44,680 nt of DNA from Myxococcales bacterium (GTDB lineage: Bacteria; Myxococcota_A; Polyangia; Polyangiales; Polyangiaceae), in NCBI GenBank assembly GCA_020430845.1, contig JAGQJA010000101.1, positions 1-44,680 on the forward strand. The letters are read 5' to 3'. Positions 15,832 to 23,501 of the stretch are shown one piece after another. The stretch's first letter is position 1. Every line of letters begins with the position of its first letter. The notes under the pieces were generated by a model. That model was given only the letters and a program-made list of their open reading frames with translations. It was not told the DNA's origin and made no database searches. The position numbers and the translations under genes were made by a program.

Positions 15832-17169
15832 ATGGAGCCGATGACGCCGTCGCGGCGGATGACCGCCGAGCGCGCCCACGCCGACCTGCTGCGCGAAGGG
15901 GCCCTCGACCGGGAGGTCTCCGTCGAGCGGCGCCGCATGCCCCAGTCGTGGCTCCGTGGGATCTTCGCGGTGTCGTTCTTGGTCGGCGCGGGCTCGTGCG
16001 CGGGCGCCGTGATGGGCACCGAGGCGATCCTCGCGATCTGGCCGGTCTCGGTGATCGTCATGCTCGCGTCGGCGATGGCCCTGTCGTCCGAGCGCGCGGC
16101 GCGTTGGCGGCCCGGGAAGCTCGTCGCGCTCCCCACCGGGGGCGTCGGCGTGCTCGGGGCCAAGGACGCGCACGTCCGCGCCGAGGAGGTCGTCGCCGGT
16201 TGGATCGAAGAGCCCCACCGCGCGATGGTGGAGACGCGCCGCGGCGACGTCGTGGGCGTGGCCTGCGCGTCGCCCGAGGAGGCGCGCGCCGTGCTCGCGT
16301 CGGTGGGGGTCGTGCGTCCGCGCGCCGTGTTGCGCGTGGCCCTCAGCTCAGGCGCCGATCGTACGCCCGCGGGCAGGGCCATGGCCGTCGTCGGCATCGC
16401 CGTCGCGAGCATGGCCGCATTCTTCTCGTTCCTCGCGCTCCTGCTCGGCCTGCGCGGCATGAGCCTCGACTTCGGCGCCGTCTTCGCGATGATCTTCTTC
16501 TCGGCGGTGTGCGTCGTGCTCGTCGCGGCCATCCGCGCCATGCTCGGCTTCATGTCGCGTCGCGACGTGGTGCTCGGCGCCGACGGTCTCACGCTCCCCC
16601 ACCGCGATCTCTACGTGCCGTTCCGCGACGTCACGCGGTGGAGTCGCCACCGGCGCGGCGTGAGCTTGGTGCGCGCCGACGGGACCGTGATCGAGCTGCC
16701 CACGTGGGCGCGCGGCGAGCCTCCCCTCGACACGCCCGCGGCCGAAGGCACGACGGGTGCGGTCGCGCAGGCGACGCTCGCGGCGAAGATCGCCGAGGGG
16801 GTCGACGCGGCGCGGAGCCCCGCGACGTCCGAGGCGCTCGCGCTGCTCGAGCGGGCCGGTCGCTCGCGCGACGAGTGGCGCGCCGCGCTCTTGGCGCTGC
16901 CTCGGTCCGGCGTCACCTACCGCGTGGCGGGCGTCGACAACGAGCCGCTCGAGAAGGCCATCGTCGACGGCGCGGCGCCGCTCGAACGTCGTGTGGCCGC
17001 GGCGGTAGCGCTCCGCGCGCGGGCTCCAGAGGCCGCAGAGCGCGCGGTGCGCATCGCGGTCGAGTCGACGGCGCACGCCGACACGGCGCGCGTCTTGGCG
17101 GCGGCGGGCGAGGGGGAGATCGACGAAGAGTGGCTCGAAGAAGAGGCCAAGCGCGCGCGACGCCTCTGA
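15832..17169 (+). CDS. four-helix membrane protein of unknown function
   Basis: A 445-residue protein beginning one base after the GFA stop, so likely the last gene of the E1 operon. Hydrophobic segments at about 42-62, 64-85, 182-206 and 213-240 give two pairs of membrane helices. Between the pairs and after the second are soluble parts that look like PH-type domains (for example VVLGADGLTLPHRDLYVPFRDVTRW near 246), as in proteins annotated only as hypothetical. The last 130 residues are Ala/Arg/Glu-rich helices that may form a HEAT-like repeat (AAAVALRARAPEAAERAVRIA). I do not recognise a named family. Membership in the operon is supported by spacing alone. Confidence 0.8.
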   Translation: MEPMTPSRRMTAERAHADLLREGALDREVSVERRRMPQSWLRGIFAVSFLVGAGSCAGAVMGTEAILAIWPVSVIVMLASAMALSSERAARWRPGKLVALPTGGVGVLGAKDAHVRAEEVVAGWIEEPHRAMVETRRGDVVGVACASPEEARAVLASVGVVRPRAVLRVALSSGADRTPAGRAMAVVGIAVASMAAFFSFLALLLGLRGMSLDFGAVFAMIFFSAVCVVLVAAIRAMLGFMSRRDVVLGADGLTLPHRDLYVPFRDVTRWSRHRRGVSLVRADGTVIELPTWARGEPPLDTPAAEGTTGAVAQATLAAKIAEGVDAARSPATSEALALLERAGRSRDEWRAALLALPRSGVTYRVAGVDNEPLEKAIVDGAAPLERRVAAAVALRARAPEAAERAVRIAVESTAHADTARVLAAAGEGEIDEEWLEEEAKRARRL

Positions 17170-17208
17170 GGCGCGCGGCGAGGACGCGGCTCGGCGGCCG
17201 CGACGCGG

Positions 17209-17400
17209 TCAGGCCTTGAACCAGCTGTCGGCGACGATGTCGCCCACGAACTCGCCGACCTTCTCCTGGACCGACGGGGGCGGCTGGGAGATGCGGCTCG
17301 ACGGCGGCGCGGCGTCGAACCACGCGTCTTCGACCGTCGTCTCGGCGATCGAGGGGGGAAGCTTCGCGGAGGAATCGGTGGCGGGCACGGACATCGTCAT
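17209..17400 (-). CDS. small acidic protein with a repeated WF motif
   Basis: A 63-residue protein from ATG 17400 (a second ATG follows at 17394). It is acidic, rich in Pro and Ser, has no Cys and no membrane helix. Two similar short motifs occur, VEDAWFD in the middle and VADSWFKA at the very end, which may be short docking peptides. Codon use and third-position GC match the surrounding genes. No clear Shine-Dalgarno sequence precedes it. It is convergent with the membrane protein gene and divergent from the peroxiredoxin gene. Function is unknown, and with such a short frame in GC-rich DNA existence is probable, not certain. Confidence 0.55.
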   Translation of the reverse strand: MTMSVPATDSSAKLPPSIAETTVEDAWFDAAPPSSRISQPPPSVQEKVGEFVGDIVADSWFKA

Positions 17401-17572
17401 GGCGCGGTCCGGATAGCGCGCGGCAGCCCTCGGCGCAAGGAAGATTCCGCTGCCACTGTGCGCACGTGCACCCGTTTCCGTCGTCGCGCGGCGAGCTCTG
17501 CCGGGGGCGACCGTTGCGATCGTCGGCGGGTGGGGCGTATCGTCCGCGTCCTCGACACTCACCCACCCTCGC

Positions 17573-17577
17573 GGAGG
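17573..17577 (+). promoter_or_regulatory. ribosome binding site that selects the peroxiredoxin start
   Basis: GGAGG lies one base before ATG 17579 but seven bases before ATG 17585. Normal spacing therefore favours the second ATG, giving a protein that begins MGLHIGQ. Confidence 0.75.
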
Positions 17578-17584
17578 TATGCGT

Positions 17585-18220
17585 ATGGGACTGCACATCG
17601 GACAGATCGCCCCGGATTTCACCCAGGAGTCCACGGAGGGCCCGATCAAGTTTCACGAGTGGATCGGCCAGACCTGGGCCGTCCTCTTCTCGCACCCGAA
17701 GGACTTCACGCCCGTCTGCACGACCGAGCTCGGCATGGCCTCGAAGCTCAAGGCGCAGTTCGACAAGCGCAACGTGAAGATGATCGCGGTCAGCGTCGAC
17801 GACGTCGCCTCGCACAACAAGTGGATCGGCGACATCGAGGACACGCAGGACACGAAGATGAACTTCCCGATCCTGGGCGACGCCGACAAGAAGGTCGCGA
17901 CCCTCTACGACATGATCCACCCCGAGGCGAACGACACGCTCACGGTGCGGTCGGTGTTCATCATCGACAACAACAAGAAGATCCGCGCGATGGTGACGTA
18001 CCCGGCGAGCACGGGCCGCGACTTCGGTGAGATCCTGCGCGTCATCGACTCGCTCCAGCTCACCGACAGCCACAAGGTCGCGACGCCCGCCAACTGGAAG
18101 GACGGCGACGACTGCGTCATCGTCCCGGCGATCACCGACGAGGAGGCCAAGACCAAGTTCCCCAAGGGCTTCAAGTCTCTGCGCCCGTACCTCCGCATGA
18201 CCCCGCAGCCCAACAAGTAG
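17585..18220 (+). CDS. 1-Cys peroxiredoxin, Prx6 family
   Basis: A 211-residue thiol peroxidase that reduces hydrogen peroxide and organic hydroperoxides in the cytoplasm. The catalytic motif PVCTTEL places the peroxidatic Cys at residue 45. The length, the C-terminal dimer extension (PANWKDGDDCVIVPAITDEEA) and the segment VSVDDVASHNKWIGDIEDTQ are typical of the Prx6 or AhpC1-like 1-Cys group rather than 2-Cys AhpC. The second Cys, in DDCVIVP, is common in the group and is not a standard resolving Cys. The electron donor is unknown; no AhpF or thioredoxin gene is adjacent. A hairpin with a short T run follows the gene, so it is probably a single-gene transcript. Confidence 0.95.
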   Translation: MGLHIGQIAPDFTQESTEGPIKFHEWIGQTWAVLFSHPKDFTPVCTTELGMASKLKAQFDKRNVKMIAVSVDDVASHNKWIGDIEDTQDTKMNFPILGDADKKVATLYDMIHPEANDTLTVRSVFIIDNNKKIRAMVTYPASTGRDFGEILRVIDSLQLTDSHKVATPANWKDGDDCVIVPAITDEEAKTKFPKGFKSLRPYLRMTPQPNK

Positions 18221-18239
18221 GCCGCTCACGGACAGCACG

Positions 18240-18284
18240 CGAGGCCCCGCCGCGGCGCGTCCGCACGGGGCCTCGGCTGCTTTT
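18240..18284 (+). terminator. probable rho-independent terminator
   Basis: CGAGGCCCCG (18240-18249) pairs perfectly with CGGGGCCTCG (18266-18275) over a 16-base loop. Four T residues follow at 18281-18284 after a five-base gap. The hairpin starts 20 bases after the peroxiredoxin stop. The T run is short and not immediate, so the call is good but not certain. Confidence 0.7.
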
Positions 18285-18345
18285 GTGCGTGCGACAGGCG
18301 CCGCGCGCGCTTGCGTCCCACCCGGTCGCGTGCTTCAACGCGCCC

Positions 18346-18579
18346 ATGCGCTTCGGGCCCACGGTAGACCGCTCCTTTGCGCGGATGATCGCCATCAAGC
18401 GCCTCGTCACCGGCGCCGCGGCCCTCGCGCTCGGGGTGGCGTTCGCCGTCGTGCTCGCCACGCGCGGAGGCTCACCGCCGCCCGCGGCGCTCTTCGCGCT
18501 CGTCATCTTCTTCGGTGGCGGCGCGTGGACGCTCCGCGACGGCGTCAGGCTGCGCCGCGAGCTCGCGCGAAACCGCTGA
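18346..18579 (+). CDS. small two-helix membrane protein
   Basis: A 77-residue protein from ATG 18346; the frame is open back to 18283 and a shorter start at 18385 would keep both helices. Two hydrophobic segments, about LVTGAAALALGVAFAVVLAT and PAALFALVIFFGGGAWTL, are joined by a short loop. The C-terminus is basic (RLRRELARNR), so both ends are probably cytoplasmic. No ribosome site is clear. It is convergent with the beta-helix gene, with 30 bases between stops. No family recognised. Confidence 0.55.
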   Translation: MRFGPTVDRSFARMIAIKRLVTGAAALALGVAFAVVLATRGGSPPPAALFALVIFFGGGAWTLRDGVRLRRELARNR

Positions 18580-18609
18580 GGCCGAGCGCCCCGTGACGGC
18601 GCCCGACCC

Positions 18610-19155
18610 TCACTCGATCGCCACGTCGGAGCCGCCGCTCTTGTTGGTGCCGCCCGTGACCGAGCAGCCCTGCGCGACCTTCACCCGTGCGCTGCCCGAC
18701 GCCGCGATGGCGATGGGCGCGCCCACGAGGCGCGACGCGTTGGACACCGACACGACCGTCACGCCGTGCGCCGCGACGGCGACGCGCCCTGACACATAGA
18801 CGCCCTCGAGGGCGATCTCGGTGCTGCCGTGCGCGATCACCGCCGGACCGCGGCTCGACAGCTCGCTCTTCTCGACGCGGACGACGGCCGCCCCGTGCGC
18901 GGTGAGCGCCGAGGCGCCGCCGCGAATCTTGGCGTTGCGGACGACGAGCTCACAGGTGCCGTGCGCGACGACCGCCGTGCCGTCGAGGTCGGCGGTGACG
19001 CCGTCGAGGACGTGCTTGCCGCTGCTGCACGAGAACGGCGCCTTGCCGTCCCACGAGGCGGCGTCGTCGGCGCGCGCCGTGCCCGCCGGGGTGGCGAGCG
19101 TGGCGAGGCACGCGGCGAGCGCGAACGGGGCAGTGAGGCGGGCGCGGAGCGTCAT
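18610..19155 (-). CDS. exported repeat protein, predicted right-handed beta-helix (AHG repeats)
   Basis: A 181-residue protein with a cleavable signal peptide (residues 1-29, ending TARA). The mature protein is a series of near-identical coils: the motif AHG occurs at 64-66, 86-88, 108-110 and 129-131, and ASG at 152-154, a period of 21-23 residues. Each unit reads roughly as a hydrophobic pair, AHG, a beta strand such as CELVVRNAKI, and a Gly turn. The period and alternation fit a short right-handed beta-helix, as in the DUF3060 type. Two Cys near the start (43) and in CELV (68), and one in QGCSV (164), could form disulfides. A periplasmic scaffold or surface binder is likely; the ligand is unknown. 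Confidence 0.8.
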   Translation of the reverse strand: MTLRARLTAPFALAACLATLATPAGTARADDAASWDGKAPFSCSSGKHVLDGVTADLDGTAVVAHGTCELVVRNAKIRGGASALTAHGAAVVRVEKSELSSRGPAVIAHGSTEIALEGVYVSGRVAVAAHGVTVVSVSNASRLVGAPIAIAASGSARVKVAQGCSVTGGTNKSGGSDVAIE

Positions 19156-19241
19156 GCAGATCGTTACGGAAGTTTACGTCGTCCGGGGGCGCCGCGCACG
19201 CCGCCCGTCGCATCAGACGTGACTACCAAGGAGGTTCGACG

Positions 19242-19730
19242 ATGGTGTGCTCGATTTCGATGGTCTTGGGGGTGCTCGGCGCGCTGGCCGTCGCGAAGAT
19301 GATCGCGCGGCGGCGCTTCGGGCGCTGCGGGGGCAGGGGACGAGGCTGGGGCCACGGTCGCTTCGGTCGCTTCGGCGCGGGGCTGAGCTGGCTGCTCCGC
19401 CGCCTCGAGGCGACGCCCGCGCAAGAGAAGGAGGTGCGATCGGCCCTGAACGACGTCCGTGGCGAGATGTACGAGGCCCGAGCCTACGCCGCGGAGGCGC
19501 GCGCCGATCTGGCGGCGGCCGTGTCGGGCGAGGTGTTCGACGAGGAGGCCTACGAGCGCGCCGCGGCGCGGCTGGCCGACGCCGCCGAGCGCGTGCGGTT
19601 GGTCTTGCGCAAGGGGCTCGAGCGCGTCCACGCGACGCTCGATCCCGAGCAACGCCGACGCCTCGTCGAGATGTTCGAGCGCAAGACCGCGCGGAGGACG
19701 TTCGACCCGTACCGCGGCTGGGGTTTCTGA
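19242..19730 (+). CDS. Spy/CpxP-like envelope protein (heavy-metal resistance type)
   Basis: A 162-residue protein with a strong ribosome site AAGGAGG (19228-19234) seven bases before ATG. An N-terminal hydrophobic helix (SMVLGVLGALAVAKMI) anchors or exports it. A Gly/Arg/His-rich segment (RFGRCGGRGRGWGHGRFGRFG) may bind metal. The rest is a long helical region containing LEATPAQEKEVRSALNDVRGEMYEARAYAAEARADLA and LDPEQRRRLVEMFERK, the pattern of Spy/CpxP/CnrR-like periplasmic proteins. These act as chaperones or as sensors of metal or envelope stress. Assignment rests on pattern and length. It lies between two minus-strand genes and is probably transcribed alone. Confidence 0.75.
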   Translation: MVCSISMVLGVLGALAVAKMIARRRFGRCGGRGRGWGHGRFGRFGAGLSWLLRRLEATPAQEKEVRSALNDVRGEMYEARAYAAEARADLAAAVSGEVFDEEAYERAAARLADAAERVRLVLRKGLERVHATLDPEQRRRLVEMFERKTARRTFDPYRGWGF

Positions 19731-19769
19731 GGTCGCGCGTACGCGAGAAGAGCGCCGCCCCCGCGCGCC

Positions 19770-20558
19770 TCAGCGCGAGGCGACCTTGGGAGGCGTGGCG
19801 GTGTCGGCGGGCGAGAGCCCCATGCGCTCGGCGACGCCGTCGCGGTACCGCTGCCAGCGCGCGAGCGCGTCCATGCAGGTCTCGACCACGGCCCGCGCCA
19901 CCTGCGCGTCGGTCACGTGCGTGATGAGGATGCGCCACGCGTCGGCGCGGTGGCTGCCCTCGATGTCGCCGTGCGCGCGGGTGAGCTGCATGGCCGACGG
20001 GGGGCACCCGTAGTGCAAGACGAGCGGGTGCTTCTTGACCGCTTCTTCGCCCTGGAGGCGCTTGTAGGTGCCGGCGAGCTCGGCGCGCTCGTTGACGCTG
20101 CCCTCGACGAAGATGGTCAGCAGCGCCACGGCGGCCTGCCAAGGCTCCGACGCGCTCTTCTTCATGAGCCACGTCTTGTAGCTCTCGGCGGCGGGGCAGA
20201 GGTCCGAGTCGTCGAACAGGTCGCGCGAGAAGCCGAGCCCCTCCATCAGCCGCAAGAACAGCTCAGGGTGCGCGTCGCTCTTGGACAGGCCGCCGGTCTG
20301 CTCCTCGTAGAGGTTCTCGGCGAGCGCGTGGCGCACGTCGGGCAGGGGAGGCACCTGGCCCATCGCCCGGGCCAACAGCACCGGAAAGTCCCGCACGTAG
20401 GTGGCGTACTCGTGCCGAAAGTGCACGAGGAGCTGATCGCGCGTGAGCCCGGGCTTGGTGAGCGCCGGGTACGCCCAGTGGTGTTTCTGGTCCATGAGGG
20501 CGAGCAGGCGCGTGACCGTGGGGTTGTCCGTCGGGATCATCACCTCCGATCGTGGCAT
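19770..20558 (-). CDS. haem-oxygenase-fold protein with candidate di-iron ligands (PqqC/CADD-like)
   Basis: A 262-residue all-helical protein of the TenA/PqqC/CADD superfamily. Possible metal ligands are in order: Glu85 or Glu86 (YEEQTGG), His97, Glu152 (VEGSVNE), then His196, Glu200 and His203 in HGDIEGSH, an H-X3-E-X2-H motif. This is the arrangement of haem-oxygenase-like di-iron oxidases (HDO) such as CADD and UndA, where the middle residue is normally Asp. HFRHEYATYVRDFP (46-59) is a typical helix of the family. Substrate cannot be predicted; known members cleave or oxidise amino acids, fatty acids or make para-aminobenzoate. A start at ATG 20540 is possible, since GGAGG lies just before it but too close. 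Family assignment good, activity inferred. Confidence 0.82.
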   Translation of the reverse strand: MPRSEVMIPTDNPTVTRLLALMDQKHHWAYPALTKPGLTRDQLLVHFRHEYATYVRDFPVLLARAMGQVPPLPDVRHALAENLYEEQTGGLSKSDAHPELFLRLMEGLGFSRDLFDDSDLCPAAESYKTWLMKKSASEPWQAAVALLTIFVEGSVNERAELAGTYKRLQGEEAVKKHPLVLHYGCPPSAMQLTRAHGDIEGSHRADAWRILITHVTDAQVARAVVETCMDALARWQRYRDGVAERMGLSPADTATPPKVASR

Positions 20559-20592
20559 CCACGAGCGGCCCCGTCACGTTTTCGGGGGCGGC

Positions 20593-20847
20593 TCAGCGCG
20601 CGCCGAACGCCACGTTCGCGGCGCCGACGGCCCAGGTGAGGTAGACGCCCACCGTGCCCGCGAGCACCGCGGGGACGAGCGCCCGCCGCAGCCACCCGAT
20701 CGCGGGCGCGAGCGAGCTGTCGCGGTCCTCGTGGGCGCGTTCGAACGCGGCCCTGGCGGTCGCGAGCGTGCGCTCTCTGGCCTCGCGCGACGGGGCGAGC
20801 GGCGCGAGCGCGGACAGATCGACGTCGTCGGTGGGCTGATGCGTCAT
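20593..20847 (-). CDS. small membrane protein coupled to the sigma factor, possible anti-sigma
   Basis: An 84-residue protein, ATG 20847, with GAGGAGA upstream. Its start overlaps the sigma factor stop in an ATGA junction, so the two are translationally coupled. Residues 1-45 are polar and helical (SREARERTLATARAAFERA); residues about 54-80 form one membrane helix. This topology and position fit an anti-sigma factor holding the sigma factor at the membrane. It lacks the His-Cys zinc motif of the usual ZAS anti-sigma domain and has no periplasmic sensor region, so the role is inferred from context alone. Confidence 0.7.
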   Translation of the reverse strand: MTHQPTDDVDLSALAPLAPSREARERTLATARAAFERAHEDRDSSLAPAIGWLRRALVPAVLAGTVGVYLTWAVGAANVAFGAR

Positions 20848-21428
20848 GTCTTCTCCTCGAGGGTTCTGCGCGCCGGGTTGGGCGCCGCTCGATTCTGCAC
20901 GGACAGGGTCTCTGCGAGCTGGGTCCGGGCCCGGCTCAAGCGTTGGCGGAGCGCCTCCGGCTTCAAGCCGAGCATCTCTGCGGCCTCGGCGGGCTCGAAG
21001 CCCTCGACCGCGACGAGCAAGAGCACCTCGCGCGACGCCAAGGGCAGGCGCCCCAGCGCTCGCTCGAGCCGCGCGGCCGTCTCGCGCGCCTCGTGGGTCG
21101 CGTCCGGGCCCGCGTCCGGGGAGACCCCCTCGGCCTCGTCGTCGCTGCCGATCACGAGGCGGCTCACGTCGAGCACCGACCAACGCCGGTGGCTCAAGAA
21201 CGCGTTGCGGGCGACGGTGAACAGCCACGCCGAGAGGTGGGTGTCCTCGCGGAGGTCCTTCGCGTGGCGGGCGAGCTTGAGCCAGACCTCCTGCGCCAGG
21301 TCCTCGGCTACGTCGCGCCTGCGCGAAAGTCTCAACAAAAACGAATAGATGCGCACGTGAAACGTCTCGTAGGCCCGGTCGAACGCCCAGGCCTCTCCCC
21401 GCCGCAGTCGCGTGACGAGATCGTCCAC
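20844..21428 (-). CDS. RNA polymerase sigma factor, ECF type
   Basis: A 194-residue sigma-70 family protein with only regions 2 and 4, the layout of extracytoplasmic-function sigma factors. Region 2 is at about 22-90: FHVRIYSFLLRLSRRRDVAEDLAQEVWLKL and LSAWLFTVARNAFLSHRR. An acidic linker (DDEAEGVSPDAGPDA) separates it from region 4 at about 120-175, with LPLASREVLLLVAVEGFEPAEAAEMLGLKPEALRQRLSRAR as its helix-turn-helix. It would direct RNA polymerase to a small set of promoters. Start is GTG 21428. It is cotranscribed with the small membrane protein that probably restrains it. The target genes cannot be read from the window. Confidence 0.94.
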   Translation of the reverse strand: MDDLVTRLRRGEAWAFDRAYETFHVRIYSFLLRLSRRRDVAEDLAQEVWLKLARHAKDLREDTHLSAWLFTVARNAFLSHRRWSVLDVSRLVIGSDDEAEGVSPDAGPDATHEARETAARLERALGRLPLASREVLLLVAVEGFEPAEAAEMLGLKPEALRQRLSRARTQLAETLSVQNRAAPNPARRTLEEKT

Positions 21429-21536
21429 TCCCCCATCAGAACGCCAAAGACGGCGCCGCGTGACCGAAAAAATCGAGGCCGCCCCTTCGAAGAGGCGTCA
21501 CGCCAGCGGGCGGGGTGCGTTATCCCCGCAAGCACC

Positions 21537-21890
21537 ATGTGGACCCTGATGCGCAACGGCGGCGTCTCGATGTGGTTCATCCTGCTGTTCGGGATGGCCG
21601 CGCTCGGGTCGAGCTTTCACTTCGCGCTCCGCGCCGACAAGAAGACCCTGGGCTTCATCCGCGGCATGTCTCACGCGACCTTCTGGGCGACGCTCGCGGC
21701 GACCGCCGGCGACCTCGGCGCGGTGTGCACCTACCTCACGCGTCACTACGGCGAGCCGTCGTGGACGCAGGCGCTCGTCGAAGGCCTCGGAGAGTCGACG
21801 AGCCCCGCCATCATGGGCTTCTCGCTGCTCGCGCTCGTATCGATGCTGCGCGCCGTGGGCCAGCGACGGCTCGACGCGCGGACGGGATGA
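21537..21890 (+). CDS. small membrane protein resembling MotA/TolQ/ExbB channel subunits
   Basis: A 117-residue protein from ATG 21537. Three hydrophobic segments are seen: MWFILLFGMAALGSSFHFAL, HATFWATLAATAGDLGAVC and SPAIMGFSLLALVSMLRAV. The order, with a polar cytoplasmic part between helices 1 and 2 and the phrase GLGESTSPAIMGFSLLAL near the end, recalls the small MotA/TolQ/ExbB proton-channel family, but it is shorter than known members, and no ExbD-like partner is next to it. It is divergent from the sigma factor gene and 16 bases upstream of a lipoprotein gene, so it may be in an operon with the latter. Confidence 0.72.
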   Translation: MWTLMRNGGVSMWFILLFGMAALGSSFHFALRADKKTLGFIRGMSHATFWATLAATAGDLGAVCTYLTRHYGEPSWTQALVEGLGESTSPAIMGFSLLALVSMLRAVGQRRLDARTG

Positions 21891-21906
21891 AGCTAACAAG
21901 CGGCGC

Positions 21907-23157
21907 GTGAGTCCGCGTCGCGTCAGCACACCGAGCCCGGGGCGCGTTGCGTCTCGTGTCGCGCTCGCGCTCGCGCTCGTCGCGGTCGTCGCCGCCTGCA
22001 AGCGAACGGCGCCCAAGGCCGCGTCCGGGCCCGACGCCGCGGTCGAGTCGCCGTCGGTCACCACCAGCGCCGACGTCGACGCCTCGTTCACCAGCGCCTC
22101 GTCCGAGCTCGACTCCGAGGACACAGACGCGGGCGCGGTGCGCGCGCGCAGCCCGGCCAAGGCCGCGCAGAAGGTCGACATCCCCGCCGGCAAGCACGTC
22201 TCGGGCAGCACGCCCGGCGACGTCGGGCGCGATCCGGGCCTCGAGCCCGCGCTCGTCCCGGTGGACCTGACCGCGTTCTCGATCGACGCGCTGCCGTACC
22301 CCAACGATCCCGCGAGCCCTCCGCGCACGGGCGTCTCGCACGCCGAGGCCGCGCGCCTGTGCGGTGAACGTGGAGCCCGCCTCTGCACCGAGCTCGAGTG
22401 GGAGCGCGCATGCAAGGGCCCAGACGCCGATCCGTTCGCGACGGGCGGCGCTTGGGACACCGCGTGCGACAAGGAGCCCGCGACATGCGCGTCGGGCTTC
22501 GGCGTGCGCGCCCTCGGGGCGACGCGCGAGTGGACCGACAGCAAGCTCGAAGGCGGCTCGCAGCCCGGCGCGCTCGTCCTGCGCGGGGCGGGCAAGGGCC
22601 GGTGCGCCGCGCGGACCCCGGCGCCGTCGGCCGAGGGCGGCTCGGACACGACGTTCCGCTGCTGCTACGGCGCCAAGAACGCCGCGGCCCCAGCCGCCAT
22701 CGAACAGAAGCCGCCGTTTCATCGCACCAAGATGGAGGCGGCCGAGCTCGGCAAGATCATCGCGCAGGTGCCCGAGCTCAAGCGCATCGGCAGCGACGTG
22801 ACCCTCTTCGACGTCGGCGACGTCAACGGCATCACGGGCCGGAGCCACGCGTCACACGAGGGCATCTCGTTCACCGTCTTCCCGGTGCTCTGGAGCCCCG
22901 AGCCGGGCACGGAGCTGCTCGTGGCGGTCGGTCACACCAAGGTGCTGAGCTTCGTCATCGCGCTGCACGTGCTCCCCGAGGGCAAGTACCGCTTCGCGTC
23001 CTCGCTGCTCTTGCTCAACGATCTCTCTCCGCTCGCGCTCGCGTACCAGTCCGCGCGGCGCAAAGAGCTCTTCTGGACGGCGTGCTGGGGCTGCGCCGGG
23101 GAGCAAGGCCCCGTGAGCTTGCGATCCGACCACCGCGTGGTCATCGTTCAGCAATAG
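21907..23157 (+). CDS. lipoprotein with a formylglycine-enzyme-like (FGE/SUMF1) domain
   Basis: A 416-residue lipoprotein, GTG start 21907, lipobox ending at Cys31. A disordered Ser/Asp linker leads to an FGE-sulfatase-like domain at about 88-256: KVDIPAGKHVSG, SHAEAARLCGERGARLCTELEWERACKG, ALGATREWTD and TFRCCYG near 249-255. Family members either convert a sulfatase Cys to formylglycine or act as carbohydrate-binding or hydroxylating relatives. This one is compact and lacks an obvious active-site Cys pair of the formylglycine-generating type, so it is more likely a binding relative. The last 160 residues (from FHRTKMEAAELG) are not recognised. A second protein of this family lies at 40743. 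Confidence 0.88.
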   Translation: MSPRRVSTPSPGRVASRVALALALVAVVAACKRTAPKAASGPDAAVESPSVTTSADVDASFTSASSELDSEDTDAGAVRARSPAKAAQKVDIPAGKHVSGSTPGDVGRDPGLEPALVPVDLTAFSIDALPYPNDPASPPRTGVSHAEAARLCGERGARLCTELEWERACKGPDADPFATGGAWDTACDKEPATCASGFGVRALGATREWTDSKLEGGSQPGALVLRGAGKGRCAARTPAPSAEGGSDTTFRCCYGAKNAAAPAAIEQKPPFHRTKMEAAELGKIIAQVPELKRIGSDVTLFDVGDVNGITGRSHASHEGISFTVFPVLWSPEPGTELLVAVGHTKVLSFVIALHVLPEGKYRFASSLLLLNDLSPLALAYQSARRKELFWTACWGCAGEQGPVSLRSDHRVVIVQQ

Positions 23158-23159
23158 GC

Positions 23160-23492
23160 ATGACGATGGCGAAGCGAGCGAGGACGATCCGGCGCGAGGC
23201 CGAGCGGGCGACCGACAAGCTCCGCCAGGCCCGCATGAAGCTCGCGGCGCTCGAGCCCGGCGGCTCTCCCGCGCGCCCGATCGAGCTCGTGAGCGCGTCG
23301 GTCATCGAGCCCCACGCCGCGTCGATGCCGTGCGCGGCCTGCGGTGGCACGGTACGCGTCGACACCCACGAGGCCCGCACGTTCGGCGCGGGCGACGCGC
23401 CCAAGCGCGTGCGCGTCGTGCACGTCCGGTGCGTGGCGTGTGGCACCGAGCGAGACGTGTACTTCAGCCTCGACGCGGCGCTGCCCAGCTGA
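23160..23492 (+). CDS. zinc-ribbon protein with N-terminal coiled coil
   Basis: A 110-residue protein starting two bases after the preceding stop (ATG 23160, second ATG 23166). Residues 3-33 form a charged helix (RTIRREAERATDKLRQAR). Residues 56-98 carry two CxxC pairs, Cys58/Cys61 and Cys91/Cys94, forming a zinc ribbon: CAACGGTVRVD and CVACGTERDV. Such small ribbons bind nucleic acid or partner proteins in the cytoplasm. Close spacing suggests cotranscription with the FGE-like lipoprotein, although the two proteins would be in different compartments. No named family recognised. Confidence 0.8.
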   Translation: MTMAKRARTIRREAERATDKLRQARMKLAALEPGGSPARPIELVSASVIEPHAASMPCAACGGTVRVDTHEARTFGAGDAPKRVRVVHVRCVACGTERDVYFSLDAALPS

Positions 23493-23501
23493 CCCGCGCG
23501 C

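Noticed and set aside
20443-21348. Plus-strand frame over the sigma factor and haem-oxygenase-fold genes
   Set aside because: It is opposite two well-supported genes, is Ser/Arg-rich and has no family signature.
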